From: Nonomuraea turkmeniaca
GTDB taxonomy: Bacteria > Actinomycetota > Actinomycetes > Streptosporangiales > Streptosporangiaceae
DNA: 64,000 bases
Assembly: GCF_005889735.1 (NCBI RefSeq)
Contig: NZ_VCKY01000016.1
Span: forward strand, 1-64,000
Direction of reading: 5' to 3'
The notes under the pieces are model-generated. The model saw only the letters and a program-made list of their open reading frames with translations, was not told the origin of the DNA and did not search any database. Shown piece by piece: positions 61,399 through 64,000 of this stretch (positions within the stretch are counted from its first letter, which is position 1; each line of letters begins with the position of its first letter). Both the position numbers and the translations under genes were made by a program.

Positions 61399-61751
61399 GT
61401 GCCGATGATCGGAAGGCTGGTGGAGCTGGACGGCTTCGGGATCGAGGCCGTGGCCACGCTGACCCGCAGCGGGCTGCTGGCCCCGGTGCCGCCCGCCACG
61501 CTGGCCCGCATGGTGGAGGCGTACCGGCACTTCCACGTGTCGCCCGCCGCGGGCGTGGCCATGGCCGCGGCGCGCTGGCCGGAGCGGCGGTCCGTCGTGG
61601 ACGAGAGCTGGCCGGGTTCAAGACGCCGCGCGACATCACGTTCGTGGACTCCGTGCCGCGCAACCAGACCGGCAAGGTGGACCGGCTCGAGCTCCTCTTA
61701 TCTGATCTACAATGTAAAGGCGATCGGAACATGACCCAACCTGCCAGCTAA
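61399..61751 (+). pseudogene. Acyl-CoA ligase (FadD-like) reduced to its two ends
   Basis: The N-terminal piece (GRLVELDGFGIEAVATLTRS, GLLAPVPPATLARMVEAYRH, then SPAAGVAMAAARWPERRSVV-D) matches the leader of actinobacterial long-chain acyl-CoA ligases. At 61606 it joins in another frame to LAGFKTPRDITFVDSVPRNQ, TGKVDRLELLL, the catalytic-Lys C-terminus. Around 400 central codons with the ATP-binding motifs are absent. The tail stop (61749) abuts the convergent ABC permease stop. Confidence 0.72.
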
Positions 61752-62512
61752 TCCCAACGGAAACAGGCGGCCGCGACGACACCTCCGAGCAGCAGGCTCA
61801 CGACCAGTCCGATCAGGTGAGCGGGTTGCACGGAGGCGCCCACCCAGGCGGCCGACATGGCCTGGACCGAGGCGCCGAACGGGAGCCAGGCGCCCACCGT
61901 CGCCACGACGTCAGGAAGGCCGCTGCGACCGCCGAACATGCCGCCGAGGGCGCCGAGCGCGAAGAACAGCGACAGGCCGATCGCCACGGCGGAGTTCGGG
62001 GTGGGCGCGAGCGCGGCGACGATCATCCCGACGGCGTACATCGTGGCCGTGGACAGTGCGAGGATCCCGATCGCCGCGCCGGCGTTCACCGGCGGCTTCG
62101 CCCCGAACGCCACCATCGCGAGGATCCACGCGGCGGCGATGCCCAGGCCCGTCTGCAGCATGCCCACGGCCACCTGCGCGATGAGGACCATCGCGGGCGA
62201 GGCCGGCGTCACCGCGAGCCGCCGCAGGATTCCGCTCCGGCGGTAGTAGGCCAGGAACGACGGCATGTTCACGATGCCGGTCGTGGCCACCACCATCGTG
62301 AACACCAGCGGCAGCACGTAGACGTCGAGCGCCGTCCGGCCGTTCGCGACGGCCTGCTCGCCGGCCGCCGACGCGTTCATCACCAGGATGAGCATGGGCA
62401 GGCCGATCGGCACGATCAGCCCGGCGGTGTCGCGGACGACCATCTTCAGCTCGCAGGTCAGCATCTCGGCCCATGACCGGAGTCCGGGGCGGTGCACGGA
62501 GATGTCCGTCAT
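61748..62512 (-). CDS. ABC-2 type exporter permease (DrrB-like)
   Basis: 254 residues with six hydrophobic helices: LIVPIGLPMLILVMNAS, VLPLVFTMVVATTGIVNMPS, VLIAQVAVGMLQTGLGIAAA, AAIGILALSTATMYAVGMIV, SAVAIGLSLFFALGALGGMF, LIGLVVSLLLGGVVAAACFR. The cytoplasmic YYRRSGILRRLAVTPASP motif is typical of DrrB-like drug/lipid exporter permeases. ATG 62512 overlaps the ATPase stop (ATGA). Confidence 0.92.
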   Translation of the reverse strand: MTDISVHRPGLRSWAEMLTCELKMVVRDTAGLIVPIGLPMLILVMNASAAGEQAVANGRTALDVYVLPLVFTMVVATTGIVNMPSFLAYYRRSGILRRLAVTPASPAMVLIAQVAVGMLQTGLGIAAAWILAMVAFGAKPPVNAGAAIGILALSTATMYAVGMIVAALAPTPNSAVAIGLSLFFALGALGGMFGGRSGLPDVVATVGAWLPFGASVQAMSAAWVGASVQPAHLIGLVVSLLLGGVVAAACFRWD

Positions 62513-63477
62513 CGAAGCGCCTCCTTGTCGTCGTCTTGGCGCTCGTGGTCGTGGCGCTCGTTGTCCAGGTGGCGTCCGGTCAGGGCGACGAAGGCGTCGT
62601 CCAGGGTCGCGTGCTCGCCCCGCGTCTCGGTCACCACGATGCCGGCGCGCACGAGCGCCACGCTCACGACCTGGAGCAGGTCGCCCCGGCCCTCGACGAC
62701 GACCCGGCCGCCGTCGGCGCGTACCCGCTCGACCCCGTCCAGCCCTTCCAGCAGCCTCTTCGGTACGGGCTCCGCCGCCAGAAAGGTGACCCGCTGGGCG
62801 AACCCGGCCCGGCGGACGAGCCCGGAGGGCGAGTCGAGGGCGACGACCCGCCCCGCGTCGAGCAGCGCGACCCGGTCGCACAGCCTCTCGACCTCCTCCA
62901 TCGCGTGGCTGACGAGCAGCACGGTCACGCCGTCGTCACGCAGGCTTTCGACGGTCGACCACATCTGGCGGCGCGCCTCCGGGTCGAGCCCGGTCGTGAG
63001 TTCGTCGAGGATCACCACTCGGGGCCGCCCCACCAGGGCCAGCGCGATAGACAGCCGCTGCTGCTGGCCGCCGGAGAGGTTCTGGAAGCGGACGTCACGG
63101 GAGCCGGTCAGGCCGACCGACTCGATGAGCTCGCCGGAGTCCAGCGGGTCGCGGTAGAAGGTCCCGTACAGGCGGACCAGTTCGGCGACCGTGAGCGCGG
63201 CGTGCAAATGGCTCTCCTGCAGTTGCACGCCGAGGAGTTGCCGGAGCCGGGCCCGGTCGCGTTGCGCGTCCAGGCCGAGCACCCGGACGGTGCCCCGGTC
63301 GGGCCGCCGGAGGCCGGCGACCAACTCGACGGTGGTCGTCTTGCCGGCCCCGTTACGCCCGAGGATGCCGAAGATCTCGCCGGCCGGGATCGACAGGCTG
63401 ACCTCGTCGACGGCGACCTTCGAGCGGTATCGCTTGTGCAGGCCGTCGGCTTCGACGGCCAGTGATGTCCCAGGCAT
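62509..63477 (-). CDS. ABC exporter ATPase (DrrA-like)
   Basis: 322 residues from ATG 63477; the frame is open to 63537 but the added residues are not protein-like. Walker A ILGRNGAGKTTT, Q-loop VQLQESHLHAALTV, signature NLSGGQQQRLS, Walker B RVVILDELTTGLDP, H-loop VSHAMEEVERLC. The C-terminal extension (FLAAEPVPKRLLEGLDGVER, then TLDDAFVALTGRHL) is the DrrA-type tail. With the permease it would export a hydrophobic drug or lipid. A two-component sensor-like gene diverges 112 bp upstream. Confidence 0.95.
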   Translation of the reverse strand: MPGTSLAVEADGLHKRYRSKVAVDEVSLSIPAGEIFGILGRNGAGKTTTVELVAGLRRPDRGTVRVLGLDAQRDRARLRQLLGVQLQESHLHAALTVAELVRLYGTFYRDPLDSGELIESVGLTGSRDVRFQNLSGGQQQRLSIALALVGRPRVVILDELTTGLDPEARRQMWSTVESLRDDGVTVLLVSHAMEEVERLCDRVALLDAGRVVALDSPSGLVRRAGFAQRVTFLAAEPVPKRLLEGLDGVERVRADGGRVVVEGRGDLLQVVSVALVRAGIVVTETRGEHATLDDAFVALTGRHLDNERHDHERQDDDKEALR

Positions 63478-63589
63478 GTCCCCGACGTTAGGAGCGGGCA
63501 GGCCATCGAAGCCTGTGCTGATCGTCAGCCCGCGCACCCATGACTTTCGGCACCCCCGGCGCCGTCCGCCGCCCGACTAGAGTGATCGC

Positions 63590-64000
63590 ATGCGGCGAAT
63601 CGGGCCGGACACCTGGGCGGGTCTGGCGGTGCTCCTGATGTGCGTCGCGGTGGGGACGCCGACCCTGCTGGGCGGGACCGAGACCCTGATACCGCGGGCC
63701 GTGTGGGCCGTTCTGTTCGCCGGGCTGCTGGCCACCTTGCTGGTCGCCGCTTTCAGCGTGGAGAGCCATCCGTGGGCGGCGCGGATCTCCTACGGCGTGG
63801 CCGTGGTCCTGAGCTGGTTCACGGTCCTGGTAGCACCCAGCGCCGGATGGTTGCCGATCCTGCTCGTCTTCACCGCGTCCCTGAGCGCGTACATCCTGCC
63901 GTGGTGGGCCGGGCCGGTGGTGATCGCCCTCAACACCGTCGTGATCGGCCTGGCCGCGAGCCGCACCGAGGCCACCGAGACCGGGATGCTCCTGGGCGCG
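63590..64000 (+). CDS. Membrane protein, N-terminal part of a probable sensor histidine kinase
   Basis: Open from ATG 63590 to the window edge (137 codons, no stop). It begins MRRIGPDTWAGLAVLLMCVA and shows about five hydrophobic helices (PRAVWAVLFAGLLATLLVAA, ISYGVAVVLSWFTVLVAPSA, WLPILLVFTASLSAYILPWW, VVIALNTVVIGLAASR). This layout, divergent from a DrrAB-type exporter, is common for actinobacterial sensor kinases with a five- or six-helix input domain. The kinase domain itself would lie beyond the window, so the call rests on context. Confidence 0.55.
   Translation, partial: MRRIGPDTWAGLAVLLMCVAVGTPTLLGGTETLIPRAVWAVLFAGLLATLLVAAFSVESHPWAARISYGVAVVLSWFTVLVAPSAGWLPILLVFTASLSAYILPWWAGPVVIALNTVVIGLAASRTEATETGMLLGA

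Noticed and set aside
1-64000. CRISPR array
   Set aside because: No regularly spaced direct repeats of 24-37 bp were found. The only tandem repeat (35248-35385) has three degenerate units without spacers.

Overview
The window is high-GC DNA with GTG/ATG starts, many 4-bp ATGA/GTGA gene overlaps, LacI- and PadR-type regulators, an F420-type (LLM) oxidoreductase and a DrrAB-like exporter. This points to a filamentous actinomycete, probably of the Streptosporangiaceae/Nonomuraea kind. That placement is inferred from style and gene content, not from a marker gene.

Region 1 (1-18.2 kb) is a plant-polysaccharide island. It holds two carbohydrate ABC uptake systems (one cut by the window edge), two GH42 beta-galactosidases, GH43, a secreted GH5 with a C-terminal accessory domain, and an intact LacI regulator. 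A second LacI, a GH31, a GH36 and a GH2 are all broken. Region 2 (18.2-35.2 kb) is a scrambled accessory stretch. It has a TniA-like transposase, resolvase and integrase scraps, two decayed IS copies, a tRNA 3' fragment, a run of secreted proteins (two LGFP-type paralogues, a repeat protein, a CAP protein), and small detoxification or regulatory genes (VOC, PadR, SDR, DHFR-like, LuxR).

Region 3 (35.3-49.2 kb) is the most interesting part: a compact divergent biosynthetic locus. On the minus strand it encodes a C-A-T-TE NRPS with an MFS transporter fused to its C-terminus, a free-standing condensation protein, and a protein resembling the N,N-dimethylformamidase large subunit with a propeller-like tail. 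On the plus strand it encodes an acyl/aminoacyl-AMP ligase, another condensation protein, an 80-residue carrier protein and a three-gene 2-oxoacid dehydrogenase set (E1alpha, E1beta, lipoyl-E2). All plus genes overlap by a few bases. The inferred scheme is that the dehydrogenase set and/or the ligase loads an acyl unit on the free carrier, the condensation proteins join it to the amino acid chosen by the NRPS (Asp-like code), a cysteine thioesterase releases the product and the fused MFS exports it.

Region 4 (49.4-64 kb) has a TetR/FAD-monooxygenase pair, a broken PL11 rhamnogalacturonan lyase, an LLM oxidoreductase, a LacI-controlled sugar ABC operon ending in a GH68-type fructan/sucrose enzyme, a broken acyl-CoA ligase, a DrrAB-like exporter and the start of a membrane protein running off the end.

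A striking theme is the number of genes that keep both their beginning and end but have lost their middle: LacI, GH31, GH36, GH2, an ABC exporter, PL11 and FadD. This is either a genuine burst of deletions or an assembly fault, and should be settled before any gene-loss story is built on it.
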